Positions 49,411 through 60,672 of a stretch of 64,000 nt of DNA are shown piece after piece. The notes below the pieces were generated by a model. The model searched no databases. It was given only the letters and a program-made list of their open reading frames with translations, and was not told the DNA's origin. Both the position numbers and the translations under genes were made by a program. The DNA comes from Piper betle (lineage: Eukaryota; Streptophyta; Magnoliopsida; Piperales; Piperaceae): assembly GCA_033002965.1 (NCBI GenBank), contig JAURVB010009619.1, forward strand, positions 33,501 through 97,500, given 5' to 3'. Every line of letters begins with the position of its first letter. Positions within the stretch are counted from its first letter, which is position 1.

Positions 49411-51775
49411 ATGGAAGCGGGATCGGCGCCTTACAATCCCCGCACCGTTGAAGAGGTTTTCGGGGATTTCAAGGGCCGCAGGGCCGGCATGATTAAGGCT
49501 CTTACTACTGGTACTTGATTTTGTTTAAAAAACGCTTTTTTTAAATGGTGTGATTGCTTATTTTCACGAATGTTGTGGAGTTTTTAGATTGTTTTAAGCT
49601 TTGCTTAAATTATGTTCCTTTTTTTGGCGTCAATTTCGCAGATGTGGAGGAGTTTTACAATCAGTGCGATCCGGGTGAGGCTTTTTTTAACTCGCTTATG
49701 TTGTTGCTTCTGGTTGTGGCGCTATTTTTCATTCGATTTTTATTTTTAATCTGTTAATAATTCTCAATTATAGGCTGCAAGTGATCTTCTGTTGTATTTA
49801 GCATTTCCTTTCGGATTTAGTTAGTGCAATGATGGATGGAAGAGAAGATAACGACCAATTTTGAGTGGGGAAATGTATTTATTTTGATTCACGATTAATC
49901 TGTCGTGTATTAATTGGTTGTGGGGGAAGGTTCCTTTTTTCTGCAAATTATGCTCTAAACAATTTCTAATTTTGCTAGTCCAAGAATTGCAATATTTTTC
50001 GGCTTGATATATAATCTACTACTAACGTGGTGTTCGCTGCAGAAAAAGAAAATTTATGTCTTTATGGGTTTCCGAGTGAACAATGGGAAGTTAACTTGCC
50101 AGCTGAAGAGGTGCCGCCTGAGCTTCCTGAGCCTGCATTAGGCATTAACTTTGCCCGTGATGGGATGCAAGAAAAAGATTGGCTGTCCCTGGTTGCCGTT
50201 CACAGTGATGCCTGGCTTCTTGCTGTGGCCTTCTATTTTGGTGCCAGATTTGGGTTTGATAAAAATGAAAGGTGACTATTGATGGTTCTTTCCTCCGTTG
50301 AATGCTTCCATGTTTCACGTATTCACTTGAATGTTAGCCTGGGCTTGCCATTCTCTGTATTATTTTATATTATTTTATACTTTTCATTAATTTCTGTCTA
50401 CTGACACTTATTTATACATTCACATTTCACGGGTTGCTAGAGGCTAGTATCTGCCATAGGGTTCTCTTTTCCTTGCTGCCAGTATGTACCATGAAAGATG
50501 TTGGTTGTAATTTTTCCTTATGATGAGTACCGCATGGCATACATCTTCTCATGAAATCAGTACTGAAACTTAATAGCTTCTCAGATTGAAATTTTTTAGA
50601 ATACTTGTAACCGGCATATTTAGGAGTTTTTCTTTGCTCGAGTGTTATCTTTTTTCAACTTTGTTGGATAGAAAGGGACATTTGTTGTATATATTTGGGC
50701 GAAGGTGTGCACATGATTACCATTTTGATTTATGTTGGTGAATACACCTCCATTGAATGTCATTTTTCAAAGGCAAAGACAGAAATGAGGAATCAGATGC
50801 AAAAATTTGTATGTGTGAGATTACGGAGAAATGAATGAGGTAAAACTGAACCCAGGCGGTTGTTTGGAATAATCTATGTAAAAAATCATGCAATAATAAG
50901 TAGTACTTAGTTTGGAAACTTCTTGTTGATGGAACACCATGATCGGCCTAGGTTATGTACTCCATTGATTTTGCACGGCTTCATGTGTCATACAAAGCCA
51001 ATAAGATGCATGTACTCTGGACTGCATAATGATGTTGTTGTATGATTCTGTGTTGGTTTCATTAATTTGTTTTTTTCTGAAAAACCACCCCGTTTTTATA
51101 AGGATACAACCTATGCATTTCTGATGTTCTGATGTTGTGTTTTTTTGTCCTGGAATTGGGCGTGTGAGGTTACCTGGTTCTTGGTTTTGTGTGATTTATT
51201 TAGGAGACGATTATTTACTATGATCAATGACCTTCCAACAATATATGAGGTTGTCACTGGGGCTGCAAAGAAGCAAGTCAAAGAAAAATCATCTGGAACC
51301 AATAACAACGGCAACAAGTCGAAGCCTAATTCTAAGGTATGATAATTATGCAACTTGTTCATTGTAGTGATTATTTGAGAAGTAGATCAATCTTTTCGAC
51401 GAGTTATATTTTTTCCAACTGCATTATGTGGCTTTGACGATGCTTGGACAGATGGACGTTTCTATGCTTCCATAATTATCATGTTTGCATCCTTTTCCCC
51501 TGCAGCTGCGAGGTTCTGAATTGCAAACCAAGAATTTAAAAGGGATGCAACCCAAGGAAGACGAGGATGGCTTCGAGGATGAAGAGGAAGAGGAACATGG
51601 TGAGACTCTTTGTGGGGCCTGTGGGGAGAACTATGGAACCGATGAGTTTTGGATTTGCTGTGACGTATGTGAGAAGTGGTTCCATGGGAAGTGCGTCAAG
51701 ATTACTCCTGCTAGGGCCGAACACATAAAGCAGTACAAGTGCCCTTCATGCACTAACAAGAGAGCACGCCCCTGA
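49411..51775 (+). CDS. Alfin-like PHD-finger protein, five exons
   Basis: This is a nuclear chromatin reader. Alfin-like proteins bind H3K4me3/me2 through a C-terminal PHD finger and act in stress and germination repression. Exons 49411-49510, 49642-49674, 50043-50271, 51204-51336 and 51506-51775 have GT-AG borders and consistent phases, giving 254 residues, the usual length. The start [21 protein letters not shown] is the conserved family start. Residues about 7-140 form the Alfin domain, including [27 protein letters not shown] (split here only for naming). A basic, S/N-rich linker and an acidic run (183-195) precede the PHD finger: C201, C204, C216 or C217, C220, H225, C228, C244 and C247, with W214 and W223. 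Exon 2 is only 33 bp and could be missed by gene predictors. Exon 5 ends SCTNKRARP, the family C-terminus. Confidence 0.96.
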
Positions 51776-54150
51776 TCATACAATATTTATAGTATTTAGG
51801 ACTTCTTCTAGGTATTTGTGCTTTTTTAATTACAGTTAAATCAAGTTGTGTGGGTCGCCTAAACCTGGCAAATGCTTTTAAATGTTCCATTTCTTTTTAC
51901 CAGATCTAAAAAGGAGTGGTCTTTTTTAATTATTCGTCCCAAGATGGGGGCTTGGTTTATTATAATGGTGTTTTCATGCTTCGTTGACTGGGGTTTTTGG
52001 TAGTTTACTTGCACAGGGTTACGAGGAAATCATAAATGTGCCTCGTGCATATGTGGAGAGTTAGATATACCTCGCCATGATAACTAATTTATGTCGTGTT
52101 ACATTTTTCTCCTTCATGGTTTCCTTTACTCTGTGGTTTTGGTTATTCAAGTACATGGGATGGTAATTCTCACCGTTGCTTTTGTTTTCAGTTATTTTTG
52201 ACTATTGGTTCTTGCCTTTCCCTTCATCTTGTTTGTAATGTAATAATTTGCTTGCTTAGCATTACTTTATCTCACAACTGGACGCCAATGAAATTAGCCC
52301 CGGTCTCAATTCTCACTTTATGGCGGGGCCATGAGCCTGTGCTCCGTGGAAGACGGAATGCTCCTTTTTCACCGGCTCTTCTTGAGAGAAGCAGGTACTT
52401 TGTCAATAGTTTTTTCACTAGTACAAACAAAAATGACAAGGGTATTCATTGGAAATAATTAAAACAAAAATTCTCTTTTTCAATGTTGAGTATTCTTAGT
52501 TTGTATCTTTTTCAATGTTGGCTGCTAGAGTACAGGTGAACTTTATTATTTGCTTAAGCTTAGTATTCATTGGAAATATTTTGCAAAGTGATCTTTTTGT
52601 GAAAGTATTATTACATTGTTAAAACGTGGAGATAATTAAAATAAAAATTATCTTGATTTGATTTATTATTGACAAAGTGACAAGGGTAAACATAAGTTAA
52701 GCTAGGCTTTGCAAAAGGTTGATAGATTGTGAGCTAGTCCGATAACAATTGATAAATTAGTAAGATTTGGCTTATCTTAATTTACTCTTTTTGTTAGTGA
52801 TTTGGTCATATGTTATATTTTTTAACTTAGCTAGTCAAAATGTCACACTGTTCCTAGTATATATTAGAGATAGACTCTAATTTTATTGATAAATTTTTAT
52901 TAAATAATTAAATAGATTATAATTATATAATATTTTAAAAATAGATTTAAATATTAAAAATAAATTCTAATTGAATAAGAAGATGGATTATAATAGTGCT
53001 CGGGTGCGGGATTTTCGCCCTGCAAATCAATCTTCATTTCGGGTTAAATAAGCGGGTTCGATGGGACTAAAGACACCCTTATTGTGTAAAGAAATTGTGC
53101 ATATAAAATAAAATACAATTAACGATGAATAAAAATTTAAGATTTTTGCGTAGTTTTTTAAGGTTTAATTCGAATCTCTAAGTCAGTCTAAAGTGAAATT
53201 GATATTCACAATCCATTTTTTTTTGTAATTTTACACTTATACAAGATAGGAAATTCTGTTATTTTTTTATTTAATCCGTCTTTGATAGAATTGACTCAAA
53301 ATGCCTTAGTTTGTTCATTTCTTATATTCAAATCTTCAAATAACCTCACTATTGTGTCTGAAATGTCCAAAAATTTTGGGATAGCAAGTATTGCTTTGAT
53401 TCGAGGTTTGAAAGGCCTTTAAATTATTTTGTAGAGTAATAATGGATTGAAATGTCCAAAAATAATGGTGCACTTGGCCTTGATTTTCTCTTTGCGTGCA
53501 CCAGTTTGTGTCAATGTGCTAGTTCAAATCTGGGTTGCAGATGCGGTCTGGCTTTGCAGTCGCGATCTGAGTCAATTCGGATTTGATTAAATCGTGGGGC
53601 AGTGGGATGTGGTCGGAAACACAAATAGGCATAAATGGGTCTGATAGACCTGCTTAGGCGAATGGTGCAACGGCGATTTTGGTGGCTCTGGCAATGGCAT
53701 TTCTGATGGCCGCGGCTAGTAGTGATCGCCTAGATTGGTAGATGTAGTGTCGATGAAGCTTATGGTGGTGATTCGATGGTCAGAGGTGTTTGCGGGCAGT
53801 AGCGGTGAGACCAAAAAGTTATGGCGGAACTAATTTTGATTGTGACTTTATCTCCATTTTTTGGTGACGACAGTGGCTTTTTGAGGAGGTTCTCGATTTG
53901 GGTTTGTAACCGGAGACAAAGGGTAATCGATTGGAGGTGGCGGCTTAGCCTACGATGACGGTGGCCGGCTGGATAGAGTTCGAGAAGTTGAAAGAGTTTT
54001 AATGTTGCGCTGTTCTAGTGGGCCTCTTTTGTGCGATTTTTCAATGACGGGTGGCTCTTCTAGTTGTGGATCTCGATTTGGATTTGTTGGTGATATTAGG
54101 GGAGTTCGGTGGAAGTGTCTGGCAACGACTTGGGCTAGTCATATGGAGGG
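51776..54150. other. Alfin-like 3' UTR and intergenic region
   Basis: The first few hundred bases are probably 3' UTR. A 120-codon ORF at 52096-52458 has no recognised domain. 52460-53480 is AT-rich. 53480-54150 is G/T-rich with stop codons in all frames and looks like a decayed repeat. Confidence 0.4.
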
Positions 54151-54231
54151 ACCAATGTTGACTTTTTGTTGTTTTCTGCTCCTATGCTGGGACCAAAGTT
54201 GACTTTTTGTTGTTTTCTACTCCTATGCTGC
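54150..54231. repeat. 41-bp tandem duplication
   Basis: Two copies of accaa-gttgactttttgttg followed by ttttct-ctcctatgct start at 54151 and 54192. Two base differences were noted. Confidence 0.85.
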
Positions 54232-56770
54232 TCCACCCACTACTCCAGCAAGCCATTTCTTGAAGATTTTTTGGTGACGAAGGGTTTCCCTGACAGTGGT
54301 TCTTGAAAAGGTTTTGTTCTCAGTTGTGAGGGAAACTCAGTCGAGGTTGTGGTGTGGTGGGAGGCAACCTGGCTAGTTGGACACACACTGACAAGGCGAT
54401 TGCTTGATGTTATTTTTTAATTTGGCAGGGGGCTTTTTGTGGCTTTTTCCAACGACGATGGCTATTGACGGTGGTGGTTCTTGGCTGGGTGGGGTTACGT
54501 CGGGGGCACTCCAAGCTCTACACAAGTGGGCGAAGGGGATGTCAAAGATGGATCTCCACGAAGACTCCTCCCCTTCCCTCTTCCATTTTGCACTTTTTTT
54601 CTCTGATTGTTTTTTTTCTTCTTCACTTTTCTTTAAAGCCATGGGCCCCCTTTGCTATCATATCTATGTGTTTATGTAGAATTTTTAAATTCTTATCTTT
54701 CTCAATTATGTTCATATTTTATAACCTAAGATCTTCACCGACTCTCTTTTTATATTCTTTTTTTATCTCTTCATGTTATAAAAACCATCGTGACCCATTT
54801 TAAAACTCATTGAGGGTAAGAAAAGGACGTGGATATGATTTATCAAATCCAATATAGGTAAATATGTTCATATTTGTGCCTATTAAAGTGGTTTTTTTTT
54901 TATTATTATATTTTGATTGGTCAAGGCAGGTATTTTTATAAGTGTCAACTTTTTAGATTTAAAAAATAAATAAAAGTAGATATTGATTCTTTGCATTGAT
55001 TAATATTATTACAGTTTTTTATGAATAATTTGTTTTGACGGGATCCCTCATTTCCGTTCTCCACGCAAAGTCACGTTTGGTTGTCGTTCAAGCAATCGAC
55101 CATTCTACACCAGTGTTTAAATAACCCTTTATTTTATTGATTTCAACAGTGGTGTGGTTGTCGTCGGCGTCACACTTGACCGCTGCTGCCCTTTCTTGCT
55201 TGACTGCCTCAGTGTTTACTGGTTGGACATATTTGCGTACCCAGGGAGGGTGAGGCTCGCTGGCATTGTTTATGAAGAGATTTAATTGTTCTTTTTTTTT
55301 TAATGACAAAACGTCGGGAAAGTTGTTGAGGTCTGCTTAGAAAAATAATTGTTGATTGTAGATTGAGGCCGTCCATTGAACATGTTCTATTTTCTATCTT
55401 AGCGCACGTGAATTTTACCAGAACTAAGAAGATACTGATGGTAGTCCGCTGTTGAAGCTTGATGGTCCTGATTGACGAGCACGATTTGGCGTTGATATCA
55501 AAGTGCCTAATCTCTTAATAACTTTTCGAGCCAATACAAATGTTGGACAGTCACACAATCAAAATTTCATTGGTGTCAATTTTGTTAGGTGGGTTGCAAC
55601 AATAACAAGTGAACACATTTACATTGAATAAGTCTGCATGGTCTTAATTGATTCGTTACACTATGAAGCCGTAACAAACAAGTCGGGGAAGCTTTCTACC
55701 GGGAACATTTTTTTCTAACGTTGGCATCTATGTTCAAGTTTATGTTCAGATATAAAATACGGATTGTCCGACAACAAGCACTAAAACGGTTTTCACAACA
55801 TGTGAAATTCAAAATTAAAATAGTTTGTCCTTATCAAACACTATTTATTAAGCTATTTTCATTAGATTAAAGGATTGTCATTTGAATAGTGTAATTGTAA
55901 TTGTGAACATGTACAATTTTTATTAAGAATCTTAAGTGTGTAACGAGAAAGGACGCATGTCTTTAGCTTAAGATTTATGTTACATTTTTAACAAAGAGGA
56001 AAGTCTGATTGCTTTGTATTATTTTGAATGGTGTGATGAGTACGTTGTTGATTTACTATGTTTGTTAGAAGTTTCATGTGTAGTGAGAGGGGGAGGGTGC
56101 ATTTTCGGCTTATCATAAAAAAATTTAAAAATATGCAAATTGAATTCGTTTAAAATAAATTGTTTAAATTTACATTTTTAAAAATGAAATTTCTTTTTAT
56201 TTAATATTGATTTAAAATTTCTTAATTTGTGTTAATTTTATAATTCATATTGGCTGACGAGGGGGTTTTATTTGTAAATTATATATATAAGTATTTTACA
56301 TATGGATATAAATAATGCCTCCAAAAAGTTTTATGAACATAAATACGAAAAATGTCATATAAAAATTTTGTGAACGCAAACAGTTGGGTTGGATCACCTC
56401 CTTATGTAATATTAGGCAAGACACCACATCATTTGTTGTTTATATTACAGATAAATTTTAATTTATAAATAAATTTTCGTTAAATAATTATATCAACTAT
56501 AATAAATTAATATCACATTGTTAAATTTTGATTGATTTTAAATTTTATACGTAAAATCTGATTGACTAATTAAATTACAATAATCTATTATATTTTAGAA
56601 ATAGATTATAAGTGACCCTGACTTTGAAGATAGATTTTAATTGAATAGGAATATAAATTGCATTAATAATTTGATTTTTTTTAAATATTTTAGTTGGTCA
56701 AATTTTTTATTTTTTAATCAGATGTTAATATTTAATTTTTTTTATTAGTAAGAGGTGATATAATAGGTGG
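54232..56770. other. Intergenic region
   Basis: A G/T-rich stretch to about 54640 holds ORFs of about 90-110 codons without known domains. The rest is AT-rich. A 73-codon minus-strand ORF at 55309-55088 is unrecognised and has no splice partner I can support. Confidence 0.4.
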
Positions 56771-56774
56771 CCTT

Positions 56775-56911
56775 TGTAAATAATGGTACAAAAAGTTCCC
56801 AAATGATTTGGGTAGGGGCGCCTCCAAAAACGACTTTTGATGCTGTAAATAATGGTACAAACACTTACCAAATGATTTGGGTGGGGGACGCCTCCAAAAA
56901 CGACTTTGGAG
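56775..56911. repeat. 69-bp tandem duplication upstream of PAL
   Basis: Copies start tgtaaataatggtacaaa at 56775 and 56844. Each contains caaatgatttgggt and cgcctccaaaaacgact. The period is exactly 23 codons, so one frame stays open through both units, but the small ORF (56767-57042) has no recognised domain. Confidence 0.85.
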
Positions 56912-57025
56912 CATCATCCCCGATTGCTACAGGGGAGGAAGGAGACAAAACCAGAGGGTGCTTGGTAGTCGCTGCTGGGAGCCGAGATATGAATGGAACA
57001 CATGGGTGCAATAAGCAGACAAGAG

Positions 57026-57095
57026 TGGTAGGTCGCTGCTAAACAAATGTGCAACGATTTGTTAATGCCGTCTCTCTCACTTGTTCCGGGTAGGT
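57026..57095 (-). promoter_or_regulatory. Two AC-type MYB elements upstream of PAL
   Basis: The minus strand reads ACCTACCA at 57033-57026 and ACCTACC at 57095-57089. These match the AC-I element, the R2R3-MYB target found in phenylpropanoid and lignin gene promoters, including PAL. They lie about 325 and 265 bp before the ATG. A possible TATA-like tatttaa is at 57190-57196. Confidence 0.65.
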
Positions 57096-57356
57096 TCGTT
57101 GAAGAGAGCGAAGAACTTTACCATTGACGCCCGCCAATATTTCTGACCAGGCCACTACTACGACTGCTGCCACTCATTCATCAAACTCCTATTTAATGAA
57201 CCTTCCCTTCTTCCTCTCCCACCGCCAAGCTAACCTCTGGCTAGCTCAGTCCTTGGTACAACACTCGCCACCATTAGAGCTAGAGCCTTTTAACTATTCC
57301 GAGAAAGATCAATATATATATACATATACAGTAGTACTCTACTGATCATCATATTC

Positions 57357-59641
57357 ATGGCGACCACCGAGCAGAGCGGCATCCGCGTCAAGGACACCTG
57401 CCGCCCGCCCACCCTTCCCCTCCCCAAGAACGGCGTCAACCCCATCTCAGTTAGCGGCAACTCCTACGTCGCCAACCCTCCCCATTGGAAGAAGGCCGCC
57501 TCCGCCCTCGAGTGCACCCACTTCGACGAGGTCCGCCGCATGGTCTCCCAGTTCTACCAGACCAGCACAGTGGAGATACAAGGGACCAACCTCACCGTGG
57601 CCCAGGTCGCCGCCATCGCCCAGCGGCCGGAAGTCGCCGTCAAGCTAGACGTGGCGGCGGCGAGGGAGCGAGTCAACCGCAGCGCCGGGTGGGTGGCGGA
57701 GAACATCGCCCGCGGCTCCGACGTGTATGGCGTCACCACCGGGTTCGGCGCCACCTCGCAGCGTCGGACGAACAAGACGGTCGACTTGCAGACGGAGCTG
57801 ATCAGGTTTCTCAACGCCGGCGTGATCGGGAAGGAGCACCTCCCAAGCAACTACTCCAAGGTGGCTATGCTGGTGAGGACCAACACTCTCATGCAGGGCT
57901 ACTCCGGCATCCGGTGGGAGCTTTTGGAGGCCATGGCCAAGCTCATGAACGAGAATCTCATCCCCAAGCTCCCACTCCGCGGCACCATCACCGCCTCCGG
58001 CGACCTCGTCCCACTCTCTTACATCGCCGGCGTCCTCACCGGCCGGCACAACTCCAAGGTGACGACCCCCGCCGGGGAGGAGATCACATCTCTGGAAGCG
58101 TTGAAGCGGGCGGGCATTGAGGGGCCGTTCGAGCTGCAGGCGAAGGAAGGCCTCGCCCTAGTGAATGGCACGGCCGTCGGCTCCGCCGTCGCGGCCACCG
58201 TTTGCTACGAGGCCAACCTGCTTGCGCTTCTATCGGAGGTGCTTTCGGCCTTGTTCTGCGAGGTGATGCTGGGCAAGCCGGAGTTCACGGACCCGCTGAC
58301 CCACGAGTTGAAGCACCACCCTGGCCAGATCGAGGCGGCGGCGCTGATGGAGTTCTTGTTGGACGGGAGCGACTACATGAAGGAGGCGAAGATCAGGCAC
58401 GAGAAGGACCCATTGACGAAGCCGAAGCAAGATCGATACGCCCTCCGCACGTCGCCTCAATGGTTGGGCCCCCAAATCGAAGTGATCCGAGCGGCCACCC
58501 ACTCGGTGGAGAGGGAGATCAACTCTGTGAACGACAACCCGCTCATCGACGTCGACCGGAACATCGCTCTCCATGGCGGCAACTTCCAGGGCACCCCCAT
58601 CGGCGTCTCCATGGACAACCTCCGCCTCGCCCTCGCCGCCATCGGCAAGCTCATGTTCGCCCAGTTCTCCGAGCTCGTCTGCGACTACTACAACAACGGC
58701 TTGCCCTCCAATCTTAGCGGCGGCCCGAACCCGAGCTTGGACTACGGCATGAAAGGCGCCGAGATCGCCATGGCCGCCTACTGCTCCGAGCTCCAATACC
58801 TGGCCAACCCGGTTACCACCCACGTCCAGAGTGCCGAGCAGCACAACCAGGACGTCAATTCACTCGGCCTCATATCCGCCAGAAAGAGCGCAGAGGCCGT
58901 GGAGATCCTCAAGCTCATGTCCGCCACCTACATGGTGGCGCTTTGCCAGGCCGCCGACCTCCGCCACCTTGAGGAGAACATGAGAGAGGTGGTCAAGCAC
59001 GTCGTCCTACAGACATCGAGGAAGACGCTGTACACCGGCAACGATGGCTCTCTTCTCGAGTCGAGGTTCTGCGAGAAGGAGCTGTCCATGGTGATCGACC
59101 ACCAACCCGTCTTCTCCTACATCGACGACCCAACCAACCCATCATACTCATTGATGTTGCAGCTGAAGGAGGTGCTGGTGGAGAAGGCGTTGGAGGGGAG
59201 GCAGCCACCGAGGAGGGCTTCGCCGTCTTCAAGACCATCCCGGCGTTCCAGGAGGAGCTCGGCAAGCGGCTTACCGAGGAAGTGCCCAAGGCCCGGGCCC
59301 GGTTCGATGAGGGTGACTTTCCCATCCCGAACCGGATCAAGGCCTGCCGGACCTACCCCATCTACCGGTTCGTGCGGACCGAGTCGGGAACCGAGCTGTT
59401 GAGCGGGGCCAAGAAGGTGAGCCCAGGCGAGGAGATTGAGAAGGTGCACAAGGCAATCGGGGACGGGAAGCTCGGCGAAGTCCTGAATAAGTGCTTGGCC
59501 TCGTGGCGTGGCTCGGCTGGACCATTCACGCCGCGGCCGGAGGTGGGTTCGCCGGCCCACTTTAACCCACAGTACTGGGGTTGGTTCGATAATATGAGGT
59601 CTCCTTCGGCCACCAGTGGAAGGGGTTACTGGGGTCTCTAA
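57357..59641 (+). CDS. PAL: Phenylalanine ammonia-lyase, single exon, one-base frame break near the 3' end
   Basis: PAL deaminates L-phenylalanine to trans-cinnamate, the cytosolic entry step of phenylpropanoid synthesis. The first frame gives 614 good residues: catalytic Y124 in YGVTTGFG, F151-L152 in RFLNAG (phenylalanine type; tyrosine-using enzymes have histidine at this switch), MIO triad A213-S214-G215 in [13 protein letters not shown] at 392-395, and [30 protein letters not shown]. Within the G run 59195-59198 the frame shifts. The remaining about 149 codons, with [23 protein letters not shown] and a tail ending SGRGYWGL, continue to the stop at 59641 in another frame. The uncorrected frame would end at 59402 with an R/S/P-rich tail. 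No intron is visible, whereas many plant PAL genes have one. The intact length, about 761 residues, exceeds the usual 700-720 because of a tail of about 40 residues after the CLASW region. An assembly or homopolymer error is as likely as a real mutation. Confidence 0.93.
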
Positions 59642-60225
59642 ATAATTGATACTGTTTGGAGAAGTTATCTTTTTCATGATTGCGATCGGAGCCAGTCCGC
59701 CCGTTTGGAAGTGGACTTGTTTTATGTCATGTACTCATCATTTTCACGTGCCTTTTTTTTTGAGAAAAAAAAGAATGATTTGTGGCTTTATTGTTTTTGT
59801 TTGTGGGAAGAACGTGGAAGGTGCACCTGGAAAACTATTAGGGTCTAAAAATTATGGAATTATATTTAAAATTTGTTTCACATCAAAATTGCTTTAGCTT
59901 TTAGGGACGTAGAACGTTGGTATACATATTGACATCTTACAATTAAAAATTTAAAATGGGACAAAAGCTACGAGATCATGACAACCACGACAACCGAGTA
60001 GTCGTTAGTTTGGCGTCGCTTTCTTTTTCAAAAACAAAAAGGGCTTAGTTTGGTACTACTTGGTTACTTCAGAGCTACTGGCAGTGGATTAATGGAGATT
60101 TTACGGTGACTGATACTTTTATTTTTTTGTGTAGTGGCCATTCATCTTTTGAGCTAGTTATAACTTCAATTACGGGCAGATATAATAGTTGTGTTTAAAG
60201 TAGAATTGTGTAAGACGATAAGTAT
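59642..60225. other. PAL 3' UTR and spacer
   Basis: AT-rich with T runs. An 83-codon ORF at 59646-59897 shows nothing recognisable. Confidence 0.4.
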
Positions 60226-60672
60226 TTAGTGTTTGACTATTCATATTTACGAGGTTGGTTATATCTTGAATATGTATCTTTTTTTATATATTTGTAGTTG
60301 TATTGTAAAGTAAAAGAGGATACATAGCTGAATTAAAAAGAATACACAATTAAGAATATTGTTTTAATTATGAATTATGAGTTTCTTAATTTGATGTGTA
60401 TCATAGTTGGAGATTGTGGTTATTTTTAATTAAATTGTATTCCAGTTAGAGATTCTGAGTTGTTTCCAATTAGAAAGTGTACGAGGATTTCTCAATTATA
60501 GTGATTTATATACTTATTATTGGTAATAGTGATGGTTTGTGATTTTTTTATATTTTAAGATTTTATATTAAATTATTATGTATTTATTGACTTTTGTTCA
60601 TTACTTGTTAAAACATATAAAAGAGTTTAAGGATTTTGTGTGTTAAAATCCTAACAAGTAGTATCAGAGCAA
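60226..60672 (+). mobile_element. Possible LTR end and primer-site remnant
   Basis: ttaaaatcctaaca is followed by agta-gtatcagagc (60661-60670), like an LTR 3' end (CA) followed by a tRNA-Met primer site with the first bases altered. The roughly 400 bp before it is AT-rich with short repeats such as gttagagatt, and could be the LTR. No partner LTR, LTR start or coding region was found. Confidence 0.35.

Noticed and set aside
52096..52458. 120-codon ORF downstream of the Alfin-like gene as an extra exon
   Set aside because: The Alfin-like protein ends at its conserved RARP terminus. No domain or splice evidence links this ORF to it.
57308..57326. TATA-like atatatatata just before the PAL ATG
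   Set aside because: It lies only about 30-50 bp from the start codon, which would leave almost no leader. The tatttaa at 57190 is better placed.
57645..58844. Antisense and alternative-frame ORFs in PAL
   Set aside because: They are explained by high GC in PAL codons. Only the first frame carries PAL motifs.
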